32,143 bases of DNA from an uncultured Bacteroides sp. (GCA_947173895.1 CAMWGU010000031.1:1-32143), one strand, 5' to 3'. Positions 16,906 to 26,750 are shown, counted from the first letter of the stretch. A program made the numbers and translations. Notes: a model not told the origin generated them from the letters alone.

Positions 16906-18090
16906 ATGAAGTCTATGAATAAGTTGGTTGTATTATTGATGTTGATGTTGTTTTTCTTGGTTCAATCCGTTGAAGGGCAGGTGGATAGTGTAAGGGTGAG
17001 CTTGATGACTTGTGCTCCTGGAACAGAAATTTATGCTTTGTTTGGTCATACAGCGTTGCGTTATGAGGATACGGCAAACGGAGAAGACTGGGTATTCAAT
17101 TATGGTATGTTCAGTTTTGATGCTCCTCATTTTGTCTATCGTTTTGTCAAAGGCGAAACAGATTATGAGTTGGGCGTAATTCGTTATCCTTATTTTGAAG
17201 CTAGTTATGCGATGCGTGGATCTTCTGTTTATCAACAGATATTGAATCTGACAACCGCAGAGAAAAAAAGGCTTAAAAAGTTATTGGAGGAAAATTATCT
17301 GCCAGAGAATCGGGTTTATCGTTATAATTTCTTTTATGATAATTGTACCACGCGTGCGCGCGATGCAATAGAAAAATGTGTGAACGGAAAGATTGTTTAT
17401 CCTGAAGGAAAAGAAAACATTTCTTTTCGAGACATTGTTCATCAATATACCGAGAGCCATGCATGGGATGAATTGGGAATTGATTTGTGTTTAGGAGCTG
17501 AGGCGGATGTTCCTATTGATGCACGTAAGCAAATGTTTGCTCCTTTTTATCTATTAGAGGCGGCTAAAGGGGCAATGATTGTGGAAGGGGATAGTATACG
17601 TCCTTTGGTTTTACAGGAAAAAAAAGTAGTTGATGTACAGTCGGCAGATGAAGAAGGAGACTTTCCGTTATCACCTTGGTTGTGTATGTGTGTGTTGATG
17701 GGATGGGGATGCTTTATGGGATGGTGGCAGCTTAAAACCGGCAAGGTAATCTGGCTTTGGGATTTGTTTCTTTTTGGTACGCAGGGAGTGGCGGGGTGTG
17801 TCATTGCTTTTTTGGTTTTCTTTTCAGTTCATCCTACTGTAGGATCTAATTGGCTTGTCTTTTTGTTTAATCCACTTCCTTTAATTTATCTTCCGGTTCT
17901 AGTATATAGGGGGGTAAAAGGCCAAAAAGACCTTTTTCATGTGATAAATGTAGTCTATTTAACACTTTTTATAATGATAGTACCGTTTATACAACAAAAA
18001 ATCAATGTAACCGTATTACCTTTGGCACTGTGTTTGCTGATTTGTTCGGCAAGTCATCTTTTTTTATATTACAGACGAAACAATAAATGA
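16906..18090 (+). CDS. DUF4105 (Lnb N-terminal periplasmic domain) membrane protein
   Basis: A signal peptide (LVVLLMLMLFFLVQSVEGQ) is followed by a periplasmic domain (about 25-240). It has GTEIYALFGHTALRYED and the conserved FFYDNCTTRARD (Cys147) typical of DUF4105/Lnb-N proteins, which suggests a papain-like or NlpC-like catalytic Cys/His pair. From about residue 255 the C-terminus has five or so membrane helices. It is therefore an inner-membrane protein facing the periplasm. The family's enzymatic role is unproven. The stop overlaps the next start by four bases (ATGA at 18087-18090), so it is translationally coupled to the phosphatase-fold protein. An alternative start is the Met at 16915. 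Confidence 0.82.
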   Translation: MKSMNKLVVLLMLMLFFLVQSVEGQVDSVRVSLMTCAPGTEIYALFGHTALRYEDTANGEDWVFNYGMFSFDAPHFVYRFVKGETDYELGVIRYPYFEASYAMRGSSVYQQILNLTTAEKKRLKKLLEENYLPENRVYRYNFFYDNCTTRARDAIEKCVNGKIVYPEGKENISFRDIVHQYTESHAWDELGIDLCLGAEADVPIDARKQMFAPFYLLEAAKGAMIVEGDSIRPLVLQEKKVVDVQSADEEGDFPLSPWLCMCVLMGWGCFMGWWQLKTGKVIWLWDLFLFGTQGVAGCVIAFLVFFSVHPTVGSNWLVFLFNPLPLIYLPVLVYRGVKGQKDLFHVINVVYLTLFIMIVPFIQQKINVTVLPLALCLLICSASHLFLYYRRNNK

Positions 18091-19670
18091 AAGAACGCAT
18101 CTTAACTTCTCTTCTGACTGTTATTGCATTGACAGGTTTGCAGGCGCAAAATGTGCCAGCAGTTCCCAAGTTGGTGGTCGGTTTGACCATTGATCAGTTG
18201 CGTGCTGACTATATAGAAGCTTTTTCTGCTTTATATGGTGAGCGGGGATTCAAACGGCTGTGGAAAGAAGGACGGATTTATCAGAATGCCGAATATGGCT
18301 TTATTCATGTAGATAAATCATCGGCAGTAGCAGCCATTTATTCGGGTACCATTCCTTATACGAATGGAATAGTAGGGGATAAATGGATGGATCGCGCTAC
18401 TCTTCGGGTCATCAATTGTGTGGATGATGCTGGTTTTATGGGCATTTATACGTCAGAGTCTACTTCTCCACAAAATCTTAAGGTGTCTACTTTGACGGAT
18501 GAATTGATGATTGCCACACAGGGAGTGGCCGAAGTTTATTCTATTGCGCCTACACGTGAGATGGCTGTATTGGCTGCTGGTCATGCTTCGAAAGGTGCTT
18601 TCTGGATTAATGATGAAACCGGGAAATGGAGTGGAAGTACTTATTATGGCACATTCCCTTCGTGGGTAGCGAATTATAATGATCGTGAAGGGTTGGATTT
18701 TCGTATCAGTAATATGTCATGGGCTCCTTATTTACCAGTAACAGTCTATAAATATTTGACCAGTGAGCATAAACAGACTACATTCAAGCATGATTTTGAT
18801 GACGAACGAAAAAACAAGTATCGCAAATTTAAAACCAGTCCGTATGCAAATGATGAAGTAAACCGTTTGGTCAATGCATGTCTGAATAATACATCTATTG
18901 GCAAAGATGCAGTTCCTGACTTTTTGTCATTGGCTTATTATGCTGGGAATTATGACCACAAAGCACCTTCTGAACTTCCAATGGAAATGCAGGATACTTA
19001 TGTACGTCTGGATAACAGCATTGCCGAATTGCTGGATTTAATTGATAGGAAAGTAGGTTTACATAATACGTTGTTCTTTATAACTTCTACCGGATATGTC
19101 GATGCTGATCCTATAGATCCTCCGCAGTATAAAATACCGGGTGGTGAATTTCATATCGAGCGCTGTTCGGCTTTGTTGAATCTATATTTGGCGGCTATTT
19201 ATGGTGAAGGTCAATGGGTGGAAGCTCATTTTGAACAACAGATTTATTTGAATCATAAACTGATAGAGCAGAAACAATTGGCTATGGCTGAAGTGCTAAA
19301 TCGTGCTTCGGAATTTCTAGTGCAATTCAGTGGAGTGAAAGATGTTTATTCATCACATCGACTTCAATTGGGATCATGGACACCTGCTATTGATCAAATC
19401 AAAAACTACTATAATCCAACGTGCTCAGGTGACTTATGGATAGAGGTTTTGCCAGGATGGACGGTATATCGTGAACATTCGCTGGATTCGCAGGTGCAAC
19501 GCTATTCGTATGTTTCTGCACCGCTGATTTTTATTGGCAACGGAGTGAAGCCGGAAATAATTCATGCTCCTATAAAAATAGGAAATATAGCTTCGACCGT
19601 AGCCCACTGTATGCGTATTCGCGCTCCCAATGCTTCCGTTTTGGCTCCGATGACGGACATCCGCAAATAA
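18087..19670 (+). CDS. alkaline-phosphatase-superfamily protein with degenerate active site
   Basis: A 527-residue exported protein (signal [20 protein letters not shown]) has the fold of PafA-like phosphatases and nucleotide pyrophosphatases. The first metal Asp is present (LTIDQLR, Asp36), and the scaffold motif [17 protein letters not shown] aligns well. The nucleophile motif T-x-P-x-H is replaced by KSSAV (77-81). The second metal pair appears as SLAYYAGN (281-288) instead of S-x-x-D-x-x-G-H, and the usual TADHG reads TSTGY (333-337). On this alignment the Thr/Ser nucleophile and four metal ligands are missing, so it is probably a non-catalytic binding or scaffolding protein. It is coupled to the DUF4105 gene and precedes secA. 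Confidence 0.8.
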   Translation: MKERILTSLLTVIALTGLQAQNVPAVPKLVVGLTIDQLRADYIEAFSALYGERGFKRLWKEGRIYQNAEYGFIHVDKSSAVAAIYSGTIPYTNGIVGDKWMDRATLRVINCVDDAGFMGIYTSESTSPQNLKVSTLTDELMIATQGVAEVYSIAPTREMAVLAAGHASKGAFWINDETGKWSGSTYYGTFPSWVANYNDREGLDFRISNMSWAPYLPVTVYKYLTSEHKQTTFKHDFDDERKNKYRKFKTSPYANDEVNRLVNACLNNTSIGKDAVPDFLSLAYYAGNYDHKAPSELPMEMQDTYVRLDNSIAELLDLIDRKVGLHNTLFFITSTGYVDADPIDPPQYKIPGGEFHIERCSALLNLYLAAIYGEGQWVEAHFEQQIYLNHKLIEQKQLAMAEVLNRASEFLVQFSGVKDVYSSHRLQLGSWTPAIDQIKNYYNPTCSGDLWIEVLPGWTVYREHSLDSQVQRYSYVSAPLIFIGNGVKPEIIHAPIKIGNIASTVAHCMRIRAPNASVLAPMTDIRK

Positions 19671-19682
19671 TATTAGAAAGAG

Positions 19683-19722
19683 AAGTGCAAATAAATCAGC
19701 ATTTTATTGTACCTTTGCACTT
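19683..19722 (+). promoter_or_regulatory. secA -7 box inside an inverted repeat
   Basis: TACCTTTG at 19710-19717 is an exact -7 match, 47 bases before the secA start. It overlaps the right arm of an inverted repeat, AAGTGCAAA (19683-19691) with TTTGCACTT (19714-19722). The loop is 22 bases and Ts follow. The repeat could be a weak terminator for the upstream gene, an operator, or chance. No clear -33 TTTG is present. Confidence 0.5.
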
Positions 19723-19764
19723 TTAAAGGTAATCAAAATAGAAAATAATAAAAACAAGAATACA

Positions 19765-22700
19765 ATGGGATTTAATGAATTTATCGGCAAATTGTTTGGA
19801 AACAAGGCCACCCGTGACATGAAAGAAATCAAGCCATGGGTAGACAAAGTAAAGGCTGTCTATCCAGAAATTGCCAAATTAAGTAATGATGAGCTTCGTG
19901 CAAAAACAGCAGAGTTGAAGAAATACATCTCTGCTTCAGCTGAAGCAGAACAAAAAAAGATAGCAGAACTGAAGAGTACGATCGAAACAACTGAGTTGGA
20001 GGATCGGGAAGGCATTTTCGCACAGATAGATAAGTTGGAGAAGGAAGTGCTGGAAAAATATGAAAAAGCATTGGATGATGTACTTCCTCAAGCATTTGCT
20101 ATTGTGAAAGATACGGCACGCCGTTTCTCGGAAAATTCGGAACTGGTTGTTACTGCATCCGACTTCGACCGTGAATTGGCTGCTAAGGGAAAAGATTTTG
20201 TGCGTATTGAGGAAGATAAAGCTATTTGGCAGAACCATTGGATTGCTGGTGGCAATGACATGGTATGGAGCATGGTGCATTACGATGTACAGTTATTTGG
20301 TGGCGTAGTGTTACATAAAGGCAAGATTGCCGAAATGGCCACCGGTGAAGGTAAGACGTTAGTGGCCACTTTGCCCGTATTTTTGAATGCACTGACCGGT
20401 AATGGCGTACACGTAGTTACTGTCAATGATTACTTGTCAAAACGTGACTCGGAATGGATGGGACCATTGTATCAGTTCCATGGATTGAGTGTGGACTGTA
20501 TTGATAAACACCAACCTAATTCAGATGCACGCCGCAGAGCTTATATGGCTGATATCACTTTCGGTACGAATAATGAATTTGGTTTCGATTACTTGCGTGA
20601 CAATATGGCTGTCAGTCCAAAAGACTTGGTACAGCGTAAACATAATTATGCTATTGTTGATGAGGTGGACTCTGTTTTGATTGACGATGCTCGTACTCCG
20701 TTGATTATTTCCGGTCCTGTTCCTAAAGGCGAGGATCAGTTGTTTGAGCAACTCCGTCCTTTGGTAGAGCGTCTGTTTGAAGCTCAGAAAAAGTTGGCTA
20801 CCCAATATTTAGCCGATGCCAAACGCTTGATTGCATCGGATAACAAGAAAGATCAGGAAGAGGGATTTTTGGCATTGTTCCGTAGCCATAAGGCACTGCC
20901 TAAAAATAAGCCATTGATCAAGTTCCTAAGTGAACAAGGTATTAAGGCTGGTATGCTGAAGACTGAGGAAATTTATATGGAGCAGAATAACAAGCGTATG
21001 CCCGAAGCTACTGATCCATTGTATTTCGTCATTGATGAAAAGCAGAACAGTGTAGATTTGACAGACAAGGGTATCGACTTGATTACCGGAAATGCTGCTG
21101 ATCCTACTTTGTTTGTATTACCTGATATTACCTCTCAGTTGTCGGCTTTGGAGAATGAAACCAATCTGACTGAAGAAGAGAAGTTGGCTAAGAAAGACGA
21201 ATTGATGACAAATTATGCTATCAAGTCGGAACGCGTACATACAATCAACCAGCTGCTGAAAGCATACGCTATGTTTGAAAAAGATGATGAATACGTAGTG
21301 ATTGATGGGCAGGTTAAGATTGTTGATGAACAGACCGGACGTATCATGGAAGGTCGTCGCTATTCCGACGGATTGCATCAGGCTATAGAGGCGAAAGAAG
21401 GAGTTAAGGTAGAGGCTGCCACTCAGACATTTGCCACTATTACTTTGCAGAATTATTTCCGTATGTATCATAAATTGTCGGGTATGACCGGTACGGCAGA
21501 GACGGAAGCCGGCGAACTTTGGGATATCTATAAATTGGATGTTGTTGTAATTCCCACCAATCGTCCCATTGCCCGTAAAGATATGAACGACCGCGTTTAT
21601 AAGACTAAGCGTGAAAAATATAAAGCCGTTATCGAAGAAATAGAAGAGATGGTAAAACAGGGACGCCCTGTTTTAGTAGGTACTACTTCGGTAGAAATCT
21701 CTGAAATGTTGAGTAAGATGCTTGCAATGCGTAAGATTGAGCATAATGTATTGAATGCGAAATTACACCAAAGAGAAGCGGACATCGTAGCTCAGGCAGG
21801 TCAAAAGAGTATTGTGACTATTGCTACTAACATGGCAGGTCGTGGTACTGATATCAAGCTGAGCCCTGATGTGAAAGCGGCAGGCGGTTTGGCTATTATT
21901 GGTACAGAACGTCATGAAAGCCGTCGTGTTGACCGTCAGTTGCGTGGTCGTGCCGGTCGTCAGGGTGATCCGGGTTCGTCTGTTTTCTTTGTTTCGTTGG
22001 AAGACGATCTGATGCGTTTGTTCTCTTCCGATCGTATTGCCAGTGTGATGGATAGACTTGGTTTCAAGGAAGGTGAAATGATTGAGCATAAAATGATTTC
22101 AAATTCTATCGAACGTGCGCAGAAGAAGGTGGAAGAAAACAACTTCGGTATCCGTAAGCGTTTGCTGGAATATGACGATGTGATGAACAAACAGCGTGTG
22201 GCTGTTTATACCAAGCGTCGTCATGCCTTGATGGGTGAACGTATCGGCATGGATATTGTGAATATGATTTGGGATCGTTGTGTTTATGCTGTCGAATTGG
22301 GCGATTATGATAATGTGAAGATGGAAATGTTGCAGACTTTGGCAATGGAAGTACCTTTCACTGAGGAAGACTATAGCAAGATGAAGAAGGAAGACCTGGC
22401 CGAGAAGACTTTTGAAACAGCAATGAATAATTTCAAACGCAAGACAGACCGCATGGCACAGATTGCCAACCCTGTTATCAAGCAGGTGTATGAATTGCAG
22501 GGACACATGTATGAGAACATTATGATTCCTATTACGGACGGCAAGCGTTTGTATAATATTTCTGTAAACTTGAAGGCTGCATACGAGACGGAGGGAAAAG
22601 AAATTGTTAAGGCGTTTGAAAAGGCAATTCTGCTTCATACCATCGACGATGCATGGAAGGAGAATCTGCGTGAACTGGATGAACTGAAACATTCTGTGCA

Positions 22701-23061
22701 GAATGCAAGTTATGAGCAAAAAGACCCCTTGTTGATCTTTAAACTGGAATCAGTCAATCTGTTTGATAACATGGTGCATAAGATCAATAACAATACCATT
22801 TCTGTATTGATGCGAGGACAAATCCCTGTTCAGGAACCGGAGCAAGTGCGCGAAGCTGCTCCTGAGCCGCAAACTCCCCGTCAGCAATATAGAGAGGAAA
22901 AACAAGATCTGAGTGATCCGAACCAGCAGGCTGCTGCCGGACGTGACACGCGCGAACAGAAGCGTGAGCCGGTTCGTGCAGAAAAAACAGTGGGACGCAA
23001 TGATCCATGTCCTTGTGGAAGTGGTAAGAAATATAAGAATTGTCATGGACAAAATGCTTGA
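19765..23061 (+). CDS. secA: preprotein translocase ATPase SecA
   Basis: SecA drives secretory proteins through SecYEG using ATP. It acts in the cytoplasm and at the inner membrane. The 1098 residues are long for the family, as usual in Bacteroidetes. Extra sequence is visible near 60-115 (coiled, [20 protein letters not shown]) and at 345-480. Walker A is GEGKT with Lys197 and Walker B is DEVD at 299-302. The second ATPase domain has [12 protein letters not shown] and [16 protein letters not shown]. The C-terminal zinc site [13 protein letters not shown] (about 1080-1092), which binds SecB or membrane in other bacteria, follows a Glu/Gln/Arg-rich linker. The gene has its own promoter and terminator. 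Confidence 0.98.
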   Translation: MGFNEFIGKLFGNKATRDMKEIKPWVDKVKAVYPEIAKLSNDELRAKTAELKKYISASAEAEQKKIAELKSTIETTELEDREGIFAQIDKLEKEVLEKYEKALDDVLPQAFAIVKDTARRFSENSELVVTASDFDRELAAKGKDFVRIEEDKAIWQNHWIAGGNDMVWSMVHYDVQLFGGVVLHKGKIAEMATGEGKTLVATLPVFLNALTGNGVHVVTVNDYLSKRDSEWMGPLYQFHGLSVDCIDKHQPNSDARRRAYMADITFGTNNEFGFDYLRDNMAVSPKDLVQRKHNYAIVDEVDSVLIDDARTPLIISGPVPKGEDQLFEQLRPLVERLFEAQKKLATQYLADAKRLIASDNKKDQEEGFLALFRSHKALPKNKPLIKFLSEQGIKAGMLKTEEIYMEQNNKRMPEATDPLYFVIDEKQNSVDLTDKGIDLITGNAADPTLFVLPDITSQLSALENETNLTEEEKLAKKDELMTNYAIKSERVHTINQLLKAYAMFEKDDEYVVIDGQVKIVDEQTGRIMEGRRYSDGLHQAIEAKEGVKVEAATQTFATITLQNYFRMYHKLSGMTGTAETEAGELWDIYKLDVVVIPTNRPIARKDMNDRVYKTKREKYKAVIEEIEEMVKQGRPVLVGTTSVEISEMLSKMLAMRKIEHNVLNAKLHQREADIVAQAGQKSIVTIATNMAGRGTDIKLSPDVKAAGGLAIIGTERHESRRVDRQLRGRAGRQGDPGSSVFFVSLEDDLMRLFSSDRIASVMDRLGFKEGEMIEHKMISNSIERAQKKVEENNFGIRKRLLEYDDVMNKQRVAVYTKRRHALMGERIGMDIVNMIWDRCVYAVELGDYDNVKMEMLQTLAMEVPFTEEDYSKMKKEDLAEKTFETAMNNFKRKTDRMAQIANPVIKQVYELQGHMYENIMIPITDGKRLYNISVNLKAAYETEGKEIVKAFEKAILLHTIDDAWKENLRELDELKHSVQNASYEQKDPLLIFKLESVNLFDNMVHKINNNTISVLMRGQIPVQEPEQVREAAPEPQTPRQQYREEKQDLSDPNQQAAAGRDTREQKREPVRAEKTVGRNDPCPCGSGKKYKNCHGQNA

Positions 23062-23082
23062 TAAATAACGATTATTATAGCT

Positions 23083-23119
23083 ACTCCCGGATAGAATTTG
23101 TTATCCGGGAGTTTTTTTT
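23083..23119 (+). terminator. terminator of secA
   Basis: A perfect 11-bp stem (ACTCCCGGATA 23083-23093 with 23102-23112) has an eight-base loop and is followed by eight Ts. It lies 22 bases past the secA stop. Confidence 0.9.
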
Positions 23120-23153
23120 ATTCCTTTTAACTCATTTCTTGCATAAATAAGCG

Positions 23154-23161
23154 TATTTTTG
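23154..23161 (+). promoter_or_regulatory. -7 box of the lipoprotein gene
   Basis: TATTTTTG matches the -7 consensus exactly. It overlaps a possible TTG start at 23159, which argues for the ATG at 23186 instead. The -33 region is weak. Confidence 0.45.
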
Positions 23162-23185
23162 TTTCCTAAGAAAAAAAAGATTAAA

Positions 23186-24178
23186 ATGAAAAAATCTGTT
23201 TCACTTATGGTTCTGCTTGTCGGAACGTTATTTGTCTCATGCAGTAGTTTGCAGACAATTTCTTTTGATCAGTTACAAGCTGCCGATATCAGTTTTCCGG
23301 ATATGGTGCGGAAGGTAGCTGTGATAAACAATATGCCTGTTTTGAAAACAGAAGATGGGCATAAGGTTTTGAGTGCTGAATTGGAAGGCGATGGAAAAAT
23401 GGCTTCCGAAACCTTGGCCGAATGTATTGCAAATGTGAATTATTTTGATCAGGTCATTATTTGCGATTCTATGTTTCGAGCACAGGATGAAGTACCCCGT
23501 GCCAATGTGGTTTTCTCAAACGAGGAGATACGGAAGTTGAGCGAGGATCTGGGAGTAGATATGATTTTTTCATTCGATCGTATCCATATTCAGACCAAAC
23601 CCGGCGTGGCGTTCTTATCGGATTTTCCGCTGCCTGTAGAGGTAGTAGAAGGGGCTATCTCTCCGGTAATTAGGGTGTATATGCCCCAGCGAAACAAACC
23701 ATTGTTTGTTGTTGCTAAGCAGGATACCATTTCCTGGCAGGTAGATCCTACACTTTCTGACCAAAAGATTATAAAGGATGCCTCGGAGTATGTGGCCTCT
23801 GTGTCGGTTGATTATTTGTTGCCACATTGGAATGGGGTGACTCGTTTTTATTATGATGGAGGAAATGTAGAAATGCGCGATGCCGCTGTATTTCTTCGTG
23901 AGAACAATTGGAACGAAGCCTGCAATCTGTGGAAAGCAGCTTATGAAAAGCGGAAAGGCCGGTCAAAAATGAGAGCTGCTTTCAATATCGCTCTTTATTA
24001 TGAGGTGAATGATCAGTTGGAACAGGCAAGGGAATGGTTGGAAAATGCAAGGAAACTGGTGAAGGCGGGAAGTACGGATGAACAGTTAATTGCTTTTTAT
24101 TCATTGGAATTGGGAAATAGGGTAAACAAGTTATCCAAATTGAAGATACAAATGAAACGTTTTGATGATAATTTTTAG
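23186..24178 (+). CDS. lipoprotein, DUF6340-like with a C-terminal TPR-like part
   Basis: The 330-residue product begins with a lipoprotein signal (MKKSVSLMVLLVGTLFVSC, lipobox FVSC). The body starts with VRKVAVINNMPVL. A predicted TPR-like helical stretch lies near residues 235-300 (ENNWNEACNLWKAAYEKR and ALYYEVNDQLEQAREWLENA). It resembles the Bacteroidales DUF6340 lipoproteins that I remember from other genomes. The function is unknown, and it is probably anchored in the periplasmic or outer leaflet. The ATG at 23186 was chosen because the -7 box overlaps the earlier TTG and the lipoprotein signal starts there. A separate promoter follows the secA terminator, so it is not in the secA operon. 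Confidence 0.72.
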   Translation: MKKSVSLMVLLVGTLFVSCSSLQTISFDQLQAADISFPDMVRKVAVINNMPVLKTEDGHKVLSAELEGDGKMASETLAECIANVNYFDQVIICDSMFRAQDEVPRANVVFSNEEIRKLSEDLGVDMIFSFDRIHIQTKPGVAFLSDFPLPVEVVEGAISPVIRVYMPQRNKPLFVVAKQDTISWQVDPTLSDQKIIKDASEYVASVSVDYLLPHWNGVTRFYYDGGNVEMRDAAVFLRENNWNEACNLWKAAYEKRKGRSKMRAAFNIALYYEVNDQLEQAREWLENARKLVKAGSTDEQLIAFYSLELGNRVNKLSKLKIQMKRFDDNF

Positions 24179-24187
24179 GGAATAAGT

Positions 24188-24217
24188 GTTGGTAGAAAGA
24201 TTTTTTTTGTACTTTTG
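24188..24217 (+). promoter_or_regulatory. promoter of the small acidic protein gene
   Basis: GTTG at 24188-24191 (-33) and TACTTTTG at 24210-24217 (-7) are 18 bases apart, with the start codon 30 bases further on. Confidence 0.6.
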
Positions 24218-24247
24218 GATATAAATAATACATAAAATAAGTTTGAT

Positions 24248-24697
24248 ATGAAACTCAGTGCACAGTCACATGCTTCTATTTCATCTTCGCTTCGGGAAGC
24301 GTTGGGTAAATATAAAGCAGAGGAGGGGAAAATGGTTATCACCGATATCCACTTGCAGCCCAAACAGGATAGTGGAGAATTGGTCATTTATAATGATGAT
24401 GAGGAAGAATTGTCACATACCACCGTTGAGGAATGGGTGGATTATGGCGAAGATGATTTTTATGCGGTAGTTGAACGCGTACTTCGGAGTAAGCTGAACG
24501 AGTTGAAAGAAAAAGGGGAACTGGACAATTTGTCTGTTGTGAATCCCTATTCTTTTGTGTTAGTGGGAGAGGATAAGGAAACTGTTGCCGAACTATTGTT
24601 GATGGATGATGAAGATACGTTGTTCTTGGACGATGAATTGCTGAAGGGGCTGGACGAAGAATTGGATGCTTTCCTGAAGGAGTTGCTTGAAAAATAA
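24248..24697 (+). CDS. small acidic protein of unknown function
   Basis: This 149-residue protein has no signal peptide or membrane segment. It starts MKLSAQSHASISSSLREALG, has a central DDEEELSHTTVEEWVDYGE, and ends in a Leu/Glu/Asp-rich tail (LLMDDEDTLFLDDELLKG, then KELLEK), giving a strongly acidic product. I do not recognise a family. The composition suggests a soluble cytoplasmic protein with an amphipathic C-terminal helix. It has its own promoter and no neighbours on the same strand downstream. It is more likely real than chance because of the promoter, the start context and even codon use across 149 codons. Confidence 0.7.
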   Translation: MKLSAQSHASISSSLREALGKYKAEEGKMVITDIHLQPKQDSGELVIYNDDEEELSHTTVEEWVDYGEDDFYAVVERVLRSKLNELKEKGELDNLSVVNPYSFVLVGEDKETVAELLLMDDEDTLFLDDELLKGLDEELDAFLKELLEK

Positions 24698-24846
24698 GCC
24701 GTTTCTTTATAAAACGAGGGTAGGAAGCCTAAACAAAACCGGGCATTCGGAAGTCTGTCAGACTCTATTATTTCCTTTACGCATGCAATGTAGCCCAATT
24801 CGAGCAGAAAGAATTTCACAATAGTCTTTGCTTATGCGGAACTATA

Positions 24847-24924
24847 GGCTTGTTCGCTGCATAGGCTTGGATTGTATTGTGTGTGTATAAGCCAGATGCA
24901 TACGTATGTGTCATACATATGTGT
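24847..24924. repeat. degenerate palindromic repeats, copy 2
   Basis: GGCTTGTTCGCTGCATAGGC (24847-24866) resembles GGCTTGTTCACTGCACAGGC at 25909-25928. GCATACGTATGTGTCATACATATGTGT-like sequence at 24898-24924 is a worn version of the ACGTACGT units. This is a decayed member of the clusters found at 7647 and 25867-26049. The flanking stretch 24698-25258 shows no gene on either strand, nor any other strong structure. Confidence 0.55.
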
Positions 24925-25258
24925 AACTCGATGCTTGGTCAAGGATAGATAGCATCATCTTCCTCCCCCTTATGTCTCTTAATTTTTAGGGACATTTACT
25001 GAATATCCCTATTTAACTAAATCCCTGAATTCCGTAACTAAATAATATTGATTTGTCCGAAAATCCAATTACAACTCCTATTTTTGTGTGCATAGTTCAG
25101 ATAGTATAAACAACGCTCCACAGAACAGGCTTTCTAAAAAACTTAATCTTTACATTGAAATTTCTTCCTGTGTATCGGTCTGCCTGTTGGAAAAAGAGAG
25201 CAGGGACATAGACGGGGGTTCGGACTGACCAATAATATTGTGGTATATGGAGCAAAGC

Positions 25259-25435
25259 TTATGTTCCTTTTTTCAGAATATAAAAACAACTCGTACTAAA
25301 GAAGTTTCTTAGAATAGGAATGTAGGCAATCACCTTGTTCAATTTGCGTGGGGATAATCCGAATTTAACCTGATAATGAGGATTGATAAGCCATAATTGC
25401 CTATTTGTAATGTGTAAAACAGTCGTTTTTAGCAT
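25259..25435 (-). CDS. small open frame (58 aa), possibly a gene fragment
   Basis: An open frame from ATG at 25435 to TAA at 25259 reads MLKTTVLHITNRQ, then PHYQVKFGLSPRKLNKVIAY, and ends FYILKKGT. Its Lys/Ile-rich, repeat-free composition looks protein-like, but I recognise no family. It begins 14 bases past the broken IS982 transposase on the same strand in another frame, and does not match the expected transposase C-terminus. It may be the truncated end of another gene. No promoter is seen. Confidence 0.25.
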   Translation of the reverse strand: MLKTTVLHITNRQLWLINPHYQVKFGLSPRKLNKVIAYIPILRNFFSTSCFYILKKGT

Positions 25436-25449
25436 GCTTTCAAAAGATT

Positions 25450-25866
25450 CTATTGGTCATCCACATTCCCCGGTGTAAACATGAAATTGAGGATTTCGCC
25501 TTTATCATTGATTATCAAATGCAATTTGAAACCGAAGAACCATCCCATCGAGCATTTTCCTCTCTCGGTGAGTTCCTTGAATGTTTTATGAATCAACATG
25601 CGTTGGTTGCGACACACACGCAAGGAAGTGGAATCCACAAAACTGATCCCCATGCAGGTTCCTAAAAGTACCTGTTTGATGAAGATGGTCAGTGGAAGTA
25701 ACACTTCCTTCTCCAATTCAACAAACCGGTTATAAGACACACGTCTGGGAAACAAATGGGTCAGATGCTTACAAATATATTCCTGATAATAGTGTTTGAA
25801 ACATCGAAAACCGCCGGAATGAAGCAGGATGAGAATGACCATAATTTCTGCATCACACGAGTATGT
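25450..25866 (-). pseudogene. IS982-family transposase remnant
   Basis: The frame reads HSGGFRCFKHYYQEYICKHL, then PRRVSYNRFVELEKEVLLPL, DSTSLRVCRNQRMLIHKTFK and SMGWFFGFKLHLIINDKGEI, ending TPGNVDDQ. This is the middle of an IS982 transposase, including the first catalytic Asp region (SFVDST). Intact members are about 300 residues. Here roughly the first 60 are missing, the similarity stopping where a palindromic array begins near 25867, and everything after NVDD is absent. No inverted terminal repeats were found. The fragment is inactive and marks a site of past insertion and decay. Confidence 0.85.
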
Positions 25867-25960
25867 CTTGTTCGTTGTACAAGCATGCCCTGTTTGTCGT
25901 ACAAGCCCGGCTTGTTCACTGCACAGGCATGCTCTGTGCGCCGCAACACATTCCGCCTTG
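25867..25960. repeat. CTTGT...ACAAG hairpin array
   Basis: Consecutive imperfect units CTTGTTCGTTGTACAAG, CTGTTTGTCGTACAAG, CTTGTTCACTGCACAGG and CTGTGCGCCGC are separated by short CATGCC/CCCGG-like spacers, giving a unit length of about 22-24 bases. Each can form a 5-bp stem. One similar unit lies at 24847-24866. The spacing is too irregular, and the unit too short and variable, for a CRISPR array. Confidence 0.65.
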
Positions 25961-25969
25961 TCATAAAAA

Positions 25970-26049
25970 CACGTACGTATGTGTGGGCTTGTACATACGT
26001 ACGTATAGGCTTACACATACGTATGTATAGGCCTACACGTACGTACGTG
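25970..26049. repeat. palindromic ACGTACGT repeat cluster, copy 3
   Basis: CACGTACGTATGTGTGGGC (25970-25988) and the inverse of CACGTACGTACGTGTAGGC (ending 26049) form near-perfect outer arms with two mismatches. In between are ACATACGTACGTATAGGC and ACACATACGTATGTATAGGC units. It has the same design and size (80 bp) as the cluster at 7647-7727, though the central units differ. Confidence 0.8.
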
Positions 26050-26084
26050 CAGAGCACACCATCCCCTCATCAGGTTGCTTCTCC

Positions 26085-26350
26085 CCCTTCTCCCTTCATC
26101 CTTTCATTTTGGGCAAAAACGTCTATCAATCAGACTGTTAAAAATGACAGTACATCCCCTCACGACCCTTTCAGCTACCGACATGAGTCCTTTCACATCT
26201 GCCCTGGGCGGTTTCACACCATGCTGCCTTTGCGTGCCGATGAAGGGAGGATGAAAGGGGGATGAAAGGACCCGGCGGAATGTCCTCTCACCCTCGGAAG
26301 CCCCATCGGCAGGGCGTTTCGGCAGATAATGGAAGGATGAAAGGAAAAGT
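26085..26350. repeat. GGATGAAAGG-type repeats in both orientations
   Basis: CCCTTCATCCTTTCATTTT at 26092-26110 is the inverse form. GATGAAGGGAGGATGAAAGG with GGGATGAAAGG follows at 26239-26269, and GGAAGGATGAAAGG at 26331-26344. The units are short and imperfect. They frame an otherwise featureless 130-base core (26111-26238). No coding role is apparent, and they look like another intergenic repeat family. Confidence 0.5.
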
Positions 26351-26750
26351 GGAATCACGTCAATGTTGTATCCTGTGTGAAGGGGAAACTATGCAAAAAA
26401 TGTTGGCTTCGGACAATGCTGGGCCGAAAGATGGTGGTAATGCCTTGGTTTCGACAGGCGAAGGCTCTTAACCAAGAAGCAAAAAGACTTGGGAATACAG
26501 ATACCACCGGTTGTGATGTTCCTATGATTATATCGGACTGACGGAATATTACCTCCTCAAAATCAACAGTATCTCTATATGAGCAACTTGCGTACACGTG
26601 TTGAATTATATCGCAAATCCGAAAATAAGCATCCATAAGCAACAACAGCTCTTGACTGCAAAAGTACGATTTTATTCATAAATAAAGAGATGTAAACGCA
26701 TAAAAATCAAAAGTCTGTGTCAATTTTAACAGAATCTCCACTTTTATCCT
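26351..26750. other. unassigned stretch with a weak minus-strand frame
   Basis: A minus-strand open frame (26355-26645, 96 codons, starting MLLMDAYFRICDIIQ) has a -7-like TACTTTTG (26659-26666) just upstream. I do not recognise it, it has no -33 element, and it runs into the repeat region. A 7-bp hairpin CTTGGTT/AACCAAG (26444-26450 with 26470-26476) lies inside. It may be a decayed gene or an undescribed small protein or RNA. The evidence does not decide. Confidence 0.3.

Noticed and set aside
25867-26049. Possible CRISPR array
   Set aside because: Units are palindromic, variable and 22-24 bases apart with 4-6 base spacers. There are no uniform repeats with 30-base spacers, and no cas genes.
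25761-26057. Minus-strand open frame rich in TYVRVG-like residues
   Set aside because: It is a reading of the palindromic DNA repeats, with frame and composition set by the ACGTACGT units.
26441-26480. CCTTGGTTTCGACAGG resembling the start of tmRNA
   Set aside because: No tRNA-like ends, no tag reading frame and no further tmRNA structure follow.
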